A stretch of DNA of 64,000 nucleotides from NCBI GenBank assembly GCA_002101235.1, contig LWTL01000120.1, positions 1 through 64,000 of the forward strand, in the 5' to 3' direction. The translations under genes and the position numbers were made by a program. Shown here one piece after another: positions 42,550 to 54,356 of this stretch; within the stretch, counting starts at the first letter, position 1; each line of letters opens with the position of its first letter. This DNA is from Cycloclasticus sp. symbiont of Bathymodiolus heckerae. GTDB lineage: Bacteria; Pseudomonadota; Gammaproteobacteria; Methylococcales; Cycloclasticaceae. The notes under the pieces are model-generated. The model was not told the DNA's origin. It made no database searches and saw nothing but the letters and a program-made list of their open reading frames with translations.

Positions 42550-42985
42550 AGTATTAGATGAGCGTCTAAACGACGTTATCCCGCTACCTGAGTATGCAAC
42601 TACCGGTTCGGCCGGTTTGGATTTGCGCGCCTGTTTGGACGAAACGTTATTACTTAAGCCGGGTGAAACAAAACTCATTCCAACGGGTATGGCGATTCAT
42701 ATTGCTGACGCCAGCTTGGCCGCGGTTATTTTGCCTCGTTCAGGGCTTGGGCATAAGCATGGGATTGTACTGGGAAACCTTGTGGGCTTGATTGATTCAG
42801 ATTACCAAGGCCAGTTGTTTGTTTCGTGTTGGAATCGAGGTAATACAGAGTTCACCATAGAAATAGGCGACCGTATTGCTCAATTAGTTTTTGTGCCGGT
42901 TGAGCAAGTTGAATTTGAGCAAGTTGATAGCTTTAGTGATAGCCATCGTGGTGAAGGTGGTTTTGGGCATACAGGGAAAGGTTAA
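42530..42985 (+). CDS. dut: dUTP diphosphatase
   Basis: 151 residues, trimeric dUTPase that hydrolyses dUTP to dUMP and keeps uracil out of DNA. Five motifs are present: SAGLDLRA (I), PRSGLG (II), GLIDSDYQG (III), NRGN...GDRIAQ (IV) and the C-terminal [10 protein letters not shown] (V) that closes over the substrate. The start ATG 42530 overlaps the coaBC end by 20 bases; the algC-like gene follows three bases after the stop, with AGGG nearby. Confidence 0.98.
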   Translation: MKKIQLKVLDERLNDVIPLPEYATTGSAGLDLRACLDETLLLKPGETKLIPTGMAIHIADASLAAVILPRSGLGHKHGIVLGNLVGLIDSDYQGQLFVSCWNRGNTEFTIEIGDRIAQLVFVPVEQVEFEQVDSFSDSHRGEGGFGHTGKG

Positions 42986-42988
42986 TTC

Positions 42989-45370
42989 ATGATAAAAAAA
43001 ATTATCGCTATATTGCTATTGCTGGTCATTGTTGCCGGTGGTGCAGGTTATGCTTACATCGGGCAAATAGAGCAGCAAAACGTTGAACAAGCCGAGCAAT
43101 TAAAAGTGCGGGGGCAAAAAGTAAGTGCTGTGTTATCGAGTAAAGTAAAAAAATGGCGCCAAGCGGTGGGTGTGCTAGCGGCAGACGCGGTATTGATTTC
43201 GGCTTTAAAAGAAAGCGAAGAGGCTGTGAATGATTGGGTTGCAGGCCAAGGCGCTACGTTTGATGACATGATTAAACTACGCGTTATTCGTCCAGGTTTG
43301 ATGCAAGTAGATACATCAGTTAACCCTCCTTTAGGATACGCAGGGCTAGATCTGATCCGAAAGGTTGAGGCGTCGAAAAAAATACAAATGCCTGAAGTGC
43401 ATATGATGACGAGTGATAATCGACATATTGCGATCATTGCGCCGGTATTAGAAGGTGATGAATTACTGGCGGTTGTATTAAGTAGTATTAGTGTGGAGGC
43501 CATACAAAAAGCGTTTAAGTCTGCTGTGAAGGGCGAGCAAGGTGGTTGGTTGCTTTTAAAACAAGGCGGTTTGAAAATCGTTTCTACTGGAGCGCCTTCG
43601 CATAAAGCCGGTTCAGATATCGGGAATATCCCAGTAGCGGGTACGCGGTGGAAAGTTTCGTTTAAAAAGAAAGCACTGGTGGCACCGTTGACACAAAGCG
43701 ACTTATTTACCTATGTGGCCAGTTTGTTGGCGGCGATATTAGTTTTAGGTTTGCTGATAAGTGTTTTAACGAATAAAGACAGACGTAAAAAGCTAGGCGC
43801 ATCGATTAAAAAAAGAACAGTTAAAAAGAAGAAAGTAGCATCTATAGCACCTGAGGGTGATGAGCAGAATTTAGGTGAGGATGAATTAAAGGAGCGGGCG
43901 ATAGCTGATGCGGTTAAAGCGAATGCTGAAAAGAACTCGGGGCAATTAGCGGGCCCTAGCTTTATGAAAGATGATGGTATTGAAGTTGAGACGCAAATGG
44001 ACGTGCTGCGATCAATTTTTAGGGCTTATGATATTCGTGGAATTGTTGATGAAACATTAACGGAAACGGGTGTTTTTGCAATCGGCCAAGCGATTGCAAC
44101 AGAGGCGCTAAGCGTCGGCCAAAAAACTATTGCCATTGCGCGTGATGGGCGCTTGCATAGCCCCAGGTTAAGTGAGTCTCTAGCAAAAGGTATTCAATCG
44201 ACGGGTTGTGATGTGATCGATGTTGGGCAAGTGCCAACGCCTGTGCTGTACTTTGCCACTCACCAGCTGGACACTCAATCGGGTGTAATGATTACAGGTA
44301 GTCACAACCCAAAGAATTATAATGGGTTGAAAATAGTAATTGCTGGTAACACGCTATCGGGTGATGCGATTCAAAACTTATACAAACGCATTGAAATGGA
44401 TGACTTTGAGAGTGGCGAGGGTTCTTATCAGCAACAAATGATGCTGCCTGAGTATATAGGCGCAATTACGGCAGATGTCCGTTTAGGTCGCATGATGAAA
44501 ATTGTGGTGGACTGTGGGAATGGTGTTGCGGGTGAAGCTGCGCCGATGTTGTTATCCACATTGGGTTGTGATGTGGTGCCATTGTATTGTGAAATTGATG
44601 GTAATTTCCCAAATCATCACCCTGACCCGAGTAAGCCCGAGAATTTACAAGAGCTGATCGATAAAGTTAAAGAAGAGGAGGCCGAGCTTGGCTTAGCCTT
44701 TGATGGTGATGGTGACCGCTTGGGCGTGGTTGATTCTAGTGGTAATGTAATTTGGCCAGACCGACAAATGATGTTATATGCAATGGATGTGCTATCTCGG
44801 CAAGCCGGTGCGGATATTATTTATGACGTAAAATGCACGCGTAATCTGGCTAAAGTGATTGCTAAACATGGTGGCAAACCTATCATGTCAAAAACGGGTC
44901 ATTCATTGATTAAGGCCAAGATGAAAGAAACGAATGCAGAACTTGCGGGTGAAATGAGTGGGCATATTTTCTTTAAAGAACGTTGGTATGGTTTTGATGA
45001 TGCGCTTTATACGGCGGCCCGTTTACTGGAAATCGTGACAGCAGAATTTAGGTCTACGACAGAAATTTTTGCAGACTTGCCTGACAGCGTGAGTACGCCG
45101 GAACTTAATATTAGTTTACAAGAAGGTGAGAACTTCAGATTTGTGGAGCAATTACAAGCGGCGGCACAGTTTGAAGACGCTAAGATTATCACCATTGATG
45201 GCATACGTGTTGAGTTTAAGGATGGCTGGGGGTTGGTTCGCGCATCGAATACCACGCCGTCGTTAGTGCTGCGCTTTGAAGCGGATAATGAAGTGGCACT
45301 AGAGCGAATTAAGGGCGTGTTCAAAGAGCAAATGTTAAACATAAAGGAAGATATTGAATTGCCTTTTTAA
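42989..45370 (+). CDS. algC: Phosphomannomutase/phosphoglucomutase, long membrane-anchored form
   Basis: 793 residues. The last 460 are an AlgC-type alpha-D-phosphohexomutase interconverting the 1- and 6-phosphates of mannose and glucose: catalytic Ser438 in TGSHNPKNYNG, the Mg motif DGDGDR at 572-577 and the sugar-binding EMSGH block. Before this lies an N-terminal module with membrane helices at about 5-24 and 241-260 and a periplasmic or extracellular region between them, then a Lys-rich linker. Pseudomonas annotations show similar long forms, so the fusion is probably genuine rather than a mis-start. The role of the sensor-like region is unknown. It lies three bases after dut. Confidence 0.9.
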   Translation: MIKKIIAILLLLVIVAGGAGYAYIGQIEQQNVEQAEQLKVRGQKVSAVLSSKVKKWRQAVGVLAADAVLISALKESEEAVNDWVAGQGATFDDMIKLRVIRPGLMQVDTSVNPPLGYAGLDLIRKVEASKKIQMPEVHMMTSDNRHIAIIAPVLEGDELLAVVLSSISVEAIQKAFKSAVKGEQGGWLLLKQGGLKIVSTGAPSHKAGSDIGNIPVAGTRWKVSFKKKALVAPLTQSDLFTYVASLLAAILVLGLLISVLTNKDRRKKLGASIKKRTVKKKKVASIAPEGDEQNLGEDELKERAIADAVKANAEKNSGQLAGPSFMKDDGIEVETQMDVLRSIFRAYDIRGIVDETLTETGVFAIGQAIATEALSVGQKTIAIARDGRLHSPRLSESLAKGIQSTGCDVIDVGQVPTPVLYFATHQLDTQSGVMITGSHNPKNYNGLKIVIAGNTLSGDAIQNLYKRIEMDDFESGEGSYQQQMMLPEYIGAITADVRLGRMMKIVVDCGNGVAGEAAPMLLSTLGCDVVPLYCEIDGNFPNHHPDPSKPENLQELIDKVKEEEAELGLAFDGDGDRLGVVDSSGNVIWPDRQMMLYAMDVLSRQAGADIIYDVKCTRNLAKVIAKHGGKPIMSKTGHSLIKAKMKETNAELAGEMSGHIFFKERWYGFDDALYTAARLLEIVTAEFRSTTEIFADLPDSVSTPELNISLQEGENFRFVEQLQAAAQFEDAKIITIDGIRVEFKDGWGLVRASNTTPSLVLRFEADNEVALERIKGVFKEQMLNIKEDIELPF

Positions 45371-45383
45371 GGTGGTTTACTAG

Positions 45384-47245
<1,862 letters not shown>

Positions 47246-47267
47246 AGTATTTGTTGGTATGGTTTAG

Positions 47268-47291
47268 TTAATTAAACACACGTTTAATTAA
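47268..47291. repeat. Perfect inverted repeat upstream of the DUF4124 gene
   Basis: The arms TTAATTAAAC (47268-47277) and GTTTAATTAA (47282-47291) are exact complements around ACAC. The position, 23 bases before the DUF4124 start codon and about 200 bases before aceE, suits an operator (TetR-like spacing). On the minus strand it lacks a following T run and does not look like a terminator. Confidence 0.5.
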
Positions 47292-47489
47292 TGATATATA
47301 ATTTAAAACACAATGCTCTTTAGCAACAATAAGTTACTAGAGGAACGGTTGATATTAGTCGCTATGCAGTAAGTATAGTTGAGAATGAAGTATTCCGGTC
47401 GGTCTTGGAATAATAATAAATTTCTCATCTAAACTTGAGGTAATAAAGCGACTTTTTCTGAGTGAACAACGAGAGAATCTGGAGTAGGT

Positions 47490-50168
47490 ATGACAATTGA
47501 TAATTCCCCTTCTATTTTTAACGCGTCCGATAGTGATCCCCAGGAAACACGAGAATGGTTGGAAGCGTTAGAAGCCGTTATTGAGCATGAAGGTAAAGAG
47601 CGCGCTCATTACTTATTAGAGACACTTATTGCAAAGGCGCGTTTAGCAGGTGCGGATATTCCGTTCAGCGCAGAAACAGCCTATGTCAATACCATTGAAA
47701 TTCCACAGCAAGCCCAATATATAGGTGATACAACGTTAGAGCATAAAATTCGATCTTATGTTCGTTGGAATGCAATGGTAATGGTGCTTCGTGCGAATAA
47801 AGATACAAATGTCGGCGGGCATATTGCCAGTTTTGCCTCATCAGCTACTTTATATGATGTGGGCTACAATCACTTTTGGCATGCCGCGAGTGAAACGCAC
47901 GGCGGTGACTTGGTGTATGTGCAAGGCCACGTAGCAACAGGTATTTATGCACGTGCTTTTATGCTGGGCCGTTTAAGTAAAGAACAGATGGACGGTTTCC
48001 GTCAAGAGGTTGATGGTGGTGGACTTTCGTCTTACCCGCATCCTTGGTTAATGCCTGATTTTTGGCAGTTCCCTACGGTATCAATGGGTTTAGGCCCCAT
48101 TATGGCAATTTACCAAGCGCGCTTTATGAAGTACGTTGAAGACCGTGGTTTTGCCAAAACAGATGATCGCAAAGTATGGGCATTTTTAGGGGATGGCGAA
48201 ACAGATGAGCCGGAATCACTCGGCGCAATTGGTATGGCGGGGCGCGAGAACTTGGATAACCTTGTGTTTGTTATTAACTGTAACTTACAGCGCTTAGATG
48301 GCCCTGTTCGCGGTAACGGCAAAATTATTCAAGAACTAGAGTCTGAATTTAGAGGCGCTGGCTGGAATGTTATTAAAGTTATTTGGGGCAACCGCTGGGA
48401 TGCGCTTTTAGCACGCGATACAGAAGGCTATTTGCGTAAACGTATGATGGATTGTGTGGACGGCGATTATCAAACGATGAAAGCAAAAGACGGCGCGTAT
48501 GTACGCGAAACCTTCTTTAATACACCAGAGCTTAAAGCAATGGTAGCGGACTGGTCAGACAAAGATATTTGGGACTTAAACCGTGGTGGACATGATCCTG
48601 CCAAGGTTTTTGCAGCCTATGCCGCGGCGTCTAAAGAAACAAAAAGACCCACCGTTATTTTAGCCAAAACCATTAAAGGTTATGGCATGGGTGAATCTGG
48701 TGAAGCGCAAAACATGACGCACCAGCAAAAGAAAATGAGCCATAACTCATTGCTGCACTTTAGAGATCAGTTCGATCTGCCAATATCTGATGATGAAGTG
48801 GATAACTTAGAATACTTAACGTTTGAAGAAGGCTCGCCAGAACAAGAATACATGAAGAAGAAACGCGCAGACCTAGGTGGCTACCTACCTGCTCGTCGCG
48901 AGAAATCTGATTCATTGCCAATACCTGATTTATCAGTCTTTGAACCGATGCTAAAAGGTACGTCAGAAGGTCGTGAAATTTCAACAACGATGGCGTTTGT
49001 TCGTATTCTTAATATCTTATTAAAAGATAAAGAAATTGGTAAACGCATTGTGCCGATTGTGCCGGATGAGTCGCGTACTTTTGGTATGGAAGGCTTGTTC
49101 CGTCAATTAGGTATTTGGTCGCAAGTGGGACAGTTGTATACACCACAAGATTCAGACCAGTTGATGTTCTATAAAGAAGATAAAAACGGCCAAGTATTAC
49201 AGGAAGGTATTAACGAAGCCGGCGGCATGTGTGATTGGATTGCAGCGGGTACATCGTATTCAACCAGTAATGTACCGATGATTCCGTTCTATATCTTCTA
49301 CTCAATGTTTGGCTTCCAACGTATTGGCGATTTGGTTTGGGCAGCAGCCGACCAACGTGCACGAGGCTTTTTGTTAGGTGGAACAGCGGGTCGTACAACG
49401 CTAAACGGCGAAGGCTTGCAACACGAAGATGGGCACAGTTTATTGTGGGCATCGTCCGTACCGAACTGTATTTCCTACGACCCAACGTTTAACTACGAGC
49501 TAGCAGTCATCATGCACGATGGTTTAAAGCGCATGTTTACAGAGCAAGAAGATGTTTTCTATTACCTCACAGTAATGAATGAAAACTACGCGCACCCTGC
49601 CATGCCAGAAGGTGTTGAAGAAGGTATCCTTAAAGGTATGTACCGTTTCAAACAAGGCGCAGATACTGCAAAACCACGTGTTCAATTATTAGGTTCAGGC
49701 ACCATTCTTAATGAGGTTATTGCTGCAGCAACATTGCTGGAAGATGACTGGGGTATTGAGTCTGACATCTGGAGCTGTACAAGCTTTACAGAGTTGGCGC
49801 GAGAAGGCCAAGCCTGCGAACGTGACAATAGATCAAACCCAACAGCGGAGAAAAAAGTACCGTATGTTGCGCAATGTTTAAACGACTCGAAAGGCCCCGT
49901 AGTGGTTTCTACCGATTATGTTCGTTTATTAGCAGACTCTATTCGTCCCTTTATTCGCAAACATTGCACCGTGCTAGGCACCGATGGTTTTGGTCGTTCA
50001 GATACACGTGAAAACTTACGTCGCTTCTTCGAAGTCGATCGCTTTTATGTAACCGTAGCAGCATTAAATGCATTAGCGGACACAGGCGAAGTAGAAGCAA
50101 GCGTTGTACAGCAAGCGATTGAAAAATACGGTTTAGATACGTCTAAACCAGCGCCTTGGTTAGTGTAA
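47490..50168 (+). CDS. aceE: Pyruvate dehydrogenase E1, homodimeric type
   Basis: 892 residues, the thiamin diphosphate enzyme that decarboxylates pyruvate and acetylates the E2 lipoyl group. Family segments: SETHGGDLVYVQGH near residue 135, GDGETDEPES with the TPP Mg motif (FLGDGETDE ... NCNLQRLDG) near 230-262 and the C-terminal AAEKKVPYV. Length fits E. coli (887). GGAG lies seven bases before ATG 47490. It is the first gene of aceE-aceF-lpdA, with aceF 20 bases downstream. No PdhR box was visible upstream. Confidence 0.98.
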   Translation: MTIDNSPSIFNASDSDPQETREWLEALEAVIEHEGKERAHYLLETLIAKARLAGADIPFSAETAYVNTIEIPQQAQYIGDTTLEHKIRSYVRWNAMVMVLRANKDTNVGGHIASFASSATLYDVGYNHFWHAASETHGGDLVYVQGHVATGIYARAFMLGRLSKEQMDGFRQEVDGGGLSSYPHPWLMPDFWQFPTVSMGLGPIMAIYQARFMKYVEDRGFAKTDDRKVWAFLGDGETDEPESLGAIGMAGRENLDNLVFVINCNLQRLDGPVRGNGKIIQELESEFRGAGWNVIKVIWGNRWDALLARDTEGYLRKRMMDCVDGDYQTMKAKDGAYVRETFFNTPELKAMVADWSDKDIWDLNRGGHDPAKVFAAYAAASKETKRPTVILAKTIKGYGMGESGEAQNMTHQQKKMSHNSLLHFRDQFDLPISDDEVDNLEYLTFEEGSPEQEYMKKKRADLGGYLPARREKSDSLPIPDLSVFEPMLKGTSEGREISTTMAFVRILNILLKDKEIGKRIVPIVPDESRTFGMEGLFRQLGIWSQVGQLYTPQDSDQLMFYKEDKNGQVLQEGINEAGGMCDWIAAGTSYSTSNVPMIPFYIFYSMFGFQRIGDLVWAAADQRARGFLLGGTAGRTTLNGEGLQHEDGHSLLWASSVPNCISYDPTFNYELAVIMHDGLKRMFTEQEDVFYYLTVMNENYAHPAMPEGVEEGILKGMYRFKQGADTAKPRVQLLGSGTILNEVIAAATLLEDDWGIESDIWSCTSFTELAREGQACERDNRSNPTAEKKVPYVAQCLNDSKGPVVVSTDYVRLLADSIRPFIRKHCTVLGTDGFGRSDTRENLRRFFEVDRFYVTVAALNALADTGEVEASVVQQAIEKYGLDTSKPAPWLV

Positions 50169-50188
50169 ATGGGGATAAGGAGAATTAG

Positions 50189-51763
50189 ATGAGTAATTTA
50201 ATAGAAGTAGCCGTTCCCGATATTGGTGATTTTGACGCGGTAGAAGTAATTGAGGTATTGGTTTCTATAGGTGATGTTGTTGAAGTAGAGCAAGCGTTGC
50301 TAACACTTGAAAGTGATAAAGCCAGTATGGAAATTCCGTCATCAGCAGCCGGTATTGTTGAAGAAATTTTAGTTAATATTGGTGACTCAGTTGCCGAAGG
50401 CTCTATTGTCGTACGCTTAAAGCAAGCAGTAGCCAGTGAAATCGTTGTTGAAACAGCGGCTGAACCTGTTGCTGCGCCAGCTGCATCGGCAGAAGCCATT
50501 AACATTCATGTGCCAGATATTGGTGACTTTGATGAAGTTGAAGTCATTGAAGTGAACGTTGCCGTAGGCGACACAGTGGAAGAAGAGCAATCACTTCTTA
50601 CGCTGGAAAGCGACAAAGCCAGTATGGAAATTCCATCTACAGCGGCAGGAGTCGTTACTGAAATTAAAGTAGCCGTAGGCGATAATGTCGCTGAAGGTAG
50701 TTTGATTGTTGTTCTATCAGGTGTAGGCTCTGCGCCGCCAAGTGTAGCGGCTCCAGTTGCAGAAAAAACACCGGCTCCAGCAGCCACACCTGCACCTGTT
50801 GCGGCTAAACAGCCAAGCAAACCAGCGGCAGCTGTTAGTACATCCAAACCAGCTGGGCATATTCATGCAAGCCCAGCGGTGCGTAAATTAGCGCGCGAGC
50901 TAGGTGTTGATTTAGCAACGGTAAAAAAAGCAACAGGCCCTAAGAACCGCTTGCTGAAAGAAGATATTAAAAGCCATGTGAAACAGCTTATTGCTGGTGG
51001 CATAAGTTCAGCACCAACAGGCGGCAGCGGTATACCACCTATTCCAGAAGTTGATTTCTCAAAATTTGGTGAAATAGAAAGCAAGCCATTAAGTAAAATC
51101 AAACGCTTAACCGGTACTAACTTAACCCGTGCTTGGCTGAACGTGCCGATGGTAACGCACCACGATTTAGCCGACATTACTGAGATGGAAGCGTTCCGTA
51201 AATCACTTAAAGGCGATGCCGAAAAACGTGGAGTAAAAGTGACTTTCTTAGCCTTCATTATGAAAGCATTAGTAGCGGCATTAAAAGAGTTTCCACAATT
51301 CAATGCATCATTAGCAGCCGATGGGCAAAGCCTTATTTACAAAAAGTACTACAACCTAGGTATTGCCGTTGCAACGCCGAATGGTTTGGTCGTACCTGTT
51401 TTCAAGGATGTGGATAAAACCAGTATTTTTGATTTAGCAGAACAAATGAGTGTTATCAGCAAAAAAGCCCGTGACGGCAAATTATCACCCAAAGAAATGC
51501 AAGGTGGCTGTATGACTATCTCTAGCTTAGGCGGCATTGGTGGTAAAGCGTTTACACCGATTGTTAATGCGCCAGAAGTGGCTATTTTAGGCGTGACACG
51601 TGGTGATATACAGCCTGTTTGGAACGGCAAAGAATTTATACCGCGCCTCATGTTGCCATTAGACGTAACGTACGATCATCGTGTGATTGATGGTGCAGAT
51701 GCTGCGGCATTCGTGGTGGCTCTATCGGGCTACTTAAACGACATTCGTCGCGTATTACTGTAG
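50189..51763 (+). CDS. aceF: Pyruvate dehydrogenase E2 (dihydrolipoamide acetyltransferase)
   Basis: 524 residues. Two lipoyl domains (about 2-75 and 102-175), each with an E-S-D-K-A-S motif whose lysines are K44 and K143. An Ala/Pro linker follows, then the E1/E3-binding domain at about 226-262 (HASPAVRKLAREL) and the catalytic acetyltransferase domain with H497 and D501 in DHRVIDGAD. Two lipoyl domains instead of the three of E. coli. It is 20 bases after aceE and eight bases before lpdA. Confidence 0.98.
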   Translation: MSNLIEVAVPDIGDFDAVEVIEVLVSIGDVVEVEQALLTLESDKASMEIPSSAAGIVEEILVNIGDSVAEGSIVVRLKQAVASEIVVETAAEPVAAPAASAEAINIHVPDIGDFDEVEVIEVNVAVGDTVEEEQSLLTLESDKASMEIPSTAAGVVTEIKVAVGDNVAEGSLIVVLSGVGSAPPSVAAPVAEKTPAPAATPAPVAAKQPSKPAAAVSTSKPAGHIHASPAVRKLARELGVDLATVKKATGPKNRLLKEDIKSHVKQLIAGGISSAPTGGSGIPPIPEVDFSKFGEIESKPLSKIKRLTGTNLTRAWLNVPMVTHHDLADITEMEAFRKSLKGDAEKRGVKVTFLAFIMKALVAALKEFPQFNASLAADGQSLIYKKYYNLGIAVATPNGLVVPVFKDVDKTSIFDLAEQMSVISKKARDGKLSPKEMQGGCMTISSLGGIGGKAFTPIVNAPEVAILGVTRGDIQPVWNGKEFIPRLMLPLDVTYDHRVIDGADAAAFVVALSGYLNDIRRVLL

Positions 51764-51771
51764 GGGATATT

Positions 51772-53493
51772 ATGGCTAATTTAATAGATATAACCGTTCC
51801 TGATATTGGCGATTTTGACGATGGCGTAGAAGTGATCGACATAACGGTTTCTGTGGGCGATAGCGTTGCGGTTGAAGACAGTATTGTTACGCTAGAAAGT
51901 GACAAAGCATCAATGGATATTCCGTGCACATCAGCCGGTATTGTTAAAGAAATACTCGTAGCGATAGGCGATAAAGTATTAGAAGGTGCGCCGCTTATTA
52001 AGCTTGAAAGTAGCGATGCGGCGGCAACGCCCGAAGTAAAACCAGGATCGGCTCCAAGTGCCGCGCCCGCACCTAAAGCAGCAGGTGATTTGCATGCAGA
52101 AGTGCTTGTTATGGGCGCAGGCCCAGGTGGCTATACAGCGGCTTTTCGTGCGGCCGATTTGGGTAAAAAAGTAATATTAATTGAACGTTACTCATCACTG
52201 GGTGGCGTTTGCTTGAATGTGGGCTGTATTCCATCAAAAGCATTGTTACATCAAGCACAAGTGATTCATGAGGCGGCAGAAATGTCTGCGCACGGCGTAA
52301 CGTTTGAACCGCCAAAGCTCGATATTGACGCTATTCGTACCAATAAAGAAGGCATTATTAAACGCTTAACAGGCGGTTTGGCGGGCTTAGCTAAACAGCG
52401 CAATGTAACCGTAGTTAATGGGTATGCCGAGTTTGCATCTAGCCATTCTGTGGTCGTTGAGCATGAAGGCAAAAGCCAAACGATATCGTTTGATAACGCT
52501 ATTATTGCCGCTGGCTCTCAGCCTGTAAAAATACCCGGCTTCCCATACGAAGATGAACGTTTAATGGATTCAACAGGCGCGTTAGCGTTGGCGGATGTTC
52601 CAGAAAAAATGTTGGTTGTAGGCGGTGGCATTATCGGTTTAGAAATGGCCACGGTTTACCATGCGCTCGGTTCTAAAATTACCGTTATAGAGCTGATGGA
52701 TCAGTTGGTTGCAGGTTGCGATAAAGACTTGGTTAAGCCGCTGCACAAACGCCTGACTAAACAGCTTGAAAATATTTACCTAAAAGCAAAAGTATCGGGA
52801 ATAGAATCAACCGATGCAGGTTTAAAAGTAAGCTTTGAAGGCGCTGGCGTGCCTGAGTCAGAAGTGTTTGATCGCGTTTTATTATCGGTAGGCCGTAAGC
52901 CAAACGGTGGTTTAATTGCAGCAGAAAAAGCAGGCGTAAATGTAGATGAGCGCGGCTTTATTACCGTTGATAAACAAATGCGTACAAACGTGCCGCATAT
53001 TTTCGCCATTGGTGATGTGGTAGGTAACCCAATGCTGGCGCATAAAGCCGTGCATGAGGCCAAAGTAGCAGCAGAAGTTATTGATGGCGAAAAAGTAGCC
53101 TTTGATCCATTAACCATTCCATCAGTTGCCTATACCGATCCTGAGATTTCATGGATGGGGCTAACAGAAACAACCGCCAAAGCCGATGGTATTAAATACG
53201 AAAAATCCGTATTCCCTTGGGCTGCCAGTGGTCGTGCGTTAAGCATAGGCCGTGATGAAGGGCTAACAAAAATTCTTTGGGACCCTGAAACAAAGCGTAT
53301 TTTAGGCGCTGGTATTGTCGGCACAAATGCAGGTGAGCTTATTGCAGAAGCTGTTTTAGCCTTGGAAATGGGCGCTGACGTGGACGATATGTGCTTAACC
53401 ATTCATCCGCACCCAACCTTGTCTGAAACCTTATGTTTTGCAGCAGAAATGCAAGCAGGCTCCATTACAGATTTATATATTAAAAAGAAATAA
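51772..53493 (+). CDS. lpdA: Dihydrolipoamide dehydrogenase with N-terminal lipoyl domain
   Basis: 573 residues. An extra lipoyl domain (about 1-75, K45 in ESDKASMD) and Ala/Pro linker precede the flavoprotein disulfide reductase. FAD-binding GAGPGGYTA lies at about 117-125, the redox disulfide is in GGVCLNVGCIPSK, the NAD-binding GGGIIGLE follows, and the active-site His-Glu pair is HPHPTLSE near the end. Lipoyl-tagged E3 is common in PDH operons of gammaproteobacteria. This E3 serves PDH and perhaps other 2-oxoacid complexes. Confidence 0.98.
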   Translation: MANLIDITVPDIGDFDDGVEVIDITVSVGDSVAVEDSIVTLESDKASMDIPCTSAGIVKEILVAIGDKVLEGAPLIKLESSDAAATPEVKPGSAPSAAPAPKAAGDLHAEVLVMGAGPGGYTAAFRAADLGKKVILIERYSSLGGVCLNVGCIPSKALLHQAQVIHEAAEMSAHGVTFEPPKLDIDAIRTNKEGIIKRLTGGLAGLAKQRNVTVVNGYAEFASSHSVVVEHEGKSQTISFDNAIIAAGSQPVKIPGFPYEDERLMDSTGALALADVPEKMLVVGGGIIGLEMATVYHALGSKITVIELMDQLVAGCDKDLVKPLHKRLTKQLENIYLKAKVSGIESTDAGLKVSFEGAGVPESEVFDRVLLSVGRKPNGGLIAAEKAGVNVDERGFITVDKQMRTNVPHIFAIGDVVGNPMLAHKAVHEAKVAAEVIDGEKVAFDPLTIPSVAYTDPEISWMGLTETTAKADGIKYEKSVFPWAASGRALSIGRDEGLTKILWDPETKRILGAGIVGTNAGELIAEAVLALEMGADVDDMCLTIHPHPTLSETLCFAAEMQAGSITDLYIKKK

Positions 53494-53511
53494 ACGCGGT
53501 ATTCTAGGCTG

Positions 53512-54288
53512 ATGACTGTCGAATTAAACTTTACAAAATACGGTGATATTCATGAGCCGCTTTTAATCTTGCACGGCTTGTTTGGCAGTGCGCGCAACTG
53601 GCATGGCGTTGCGAAACAGCTGGCAGAGCGCTATACAGTTTATACGCTAGATCTGCGAAACCATGGTTCTTCGCCGCATGCGGATGATATGGATTATGCC
53701 TCCATGTCTGCGGATGTTTCTGCGTTTATGGCGCGGCAGAATTTAACCAGTGCAACGGTTATTGGCCATAGTATGGGCGGTAAGGTAGCAATGGAGTTGG
53801 CGCTGTCTGATTCAAGTAAGGTGAATAAACTGGTTGTTGTGGATATTGCGCCTGTTGTCTACAAGCATAATTTTGATGATGTACTCGTTGGTTTGTACCA
53901 TGTGCCTGTTGATACAGTTTCTTCTAGAAAAGATGCGGATGCCTACTTGGCAGAAAAAGTTAAAGATGTGGGTTTGAGGCAGTTTCTGTTACAAAACTTG
54001 GTGACGAATACAGCGGGTGGCTATCAATGGCGTGTGAACTTAGCCAGTATTGAGGAGAACATGCCGGATATTATGGGTTTTTCATCGAAAAACGATAGAG
54101 CATATTCAGGTAGAACACAGTTTATTAAAGGTGGTAAATCTACTTATTTAGCATCACGCTATAAAGGAACGGCCCTCAATATGTTTCCTAATGCGGAATT
54201 TAAAACGATTGATCAATCGGGGCATTGGCCTCATATTGAGTCGCCACAAAAGTTCATGGCGACATTAGATCAGTTTTTAGCCGCTTAG
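53512..54288 (+). CDS. Alpha/beta hydrolase, YbfF-like esterase
   Basis: 258 residues with the fold and order of YbfF-type esterases: LLILHGLFGSARNW at the oxyanion site, nucleophile S87 in VIGHSMGGKVAME, and His238 in SGHWPHIESP. The acid is probably Asp111 or nearby (VVVDIAPV). It hydrolyses short acyl thioesters or esters in the family; the physiological substrate is unknown. It lies 18 bases after lpdA and may be read with the PDH operon. Confidence 0.9.
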   Translation: MTVELNFTKYGDIHEPLLILHGLFGSARNWHGVAKQLAERYTVYTLDLRNHGSSPHADDMDYASMSADVSAFMARQNLTSATVIGHSMGGKVAMELALSDSSKVNKLVVVDIAPVVYKHNFDDVLVGLYHVPVDTVSSRKDADAYLAEKVKDVGLRQFLLQNLVTNTAGGYQWRVNLASIEENMPDIMGFSSKNDRAYSGRTQFIKGGKSTYLASRYKGTALNMFPNAEFKTIDQSGHWPHIESPQKFMATLDQFLAA

Positions 54289-54356
54289 AAAGGTGCTTTG
54301 AAATAGTCGATCAATATGGCTATAAAGTTCTAGGGTTTCTAGCCGATACAAGAGGC

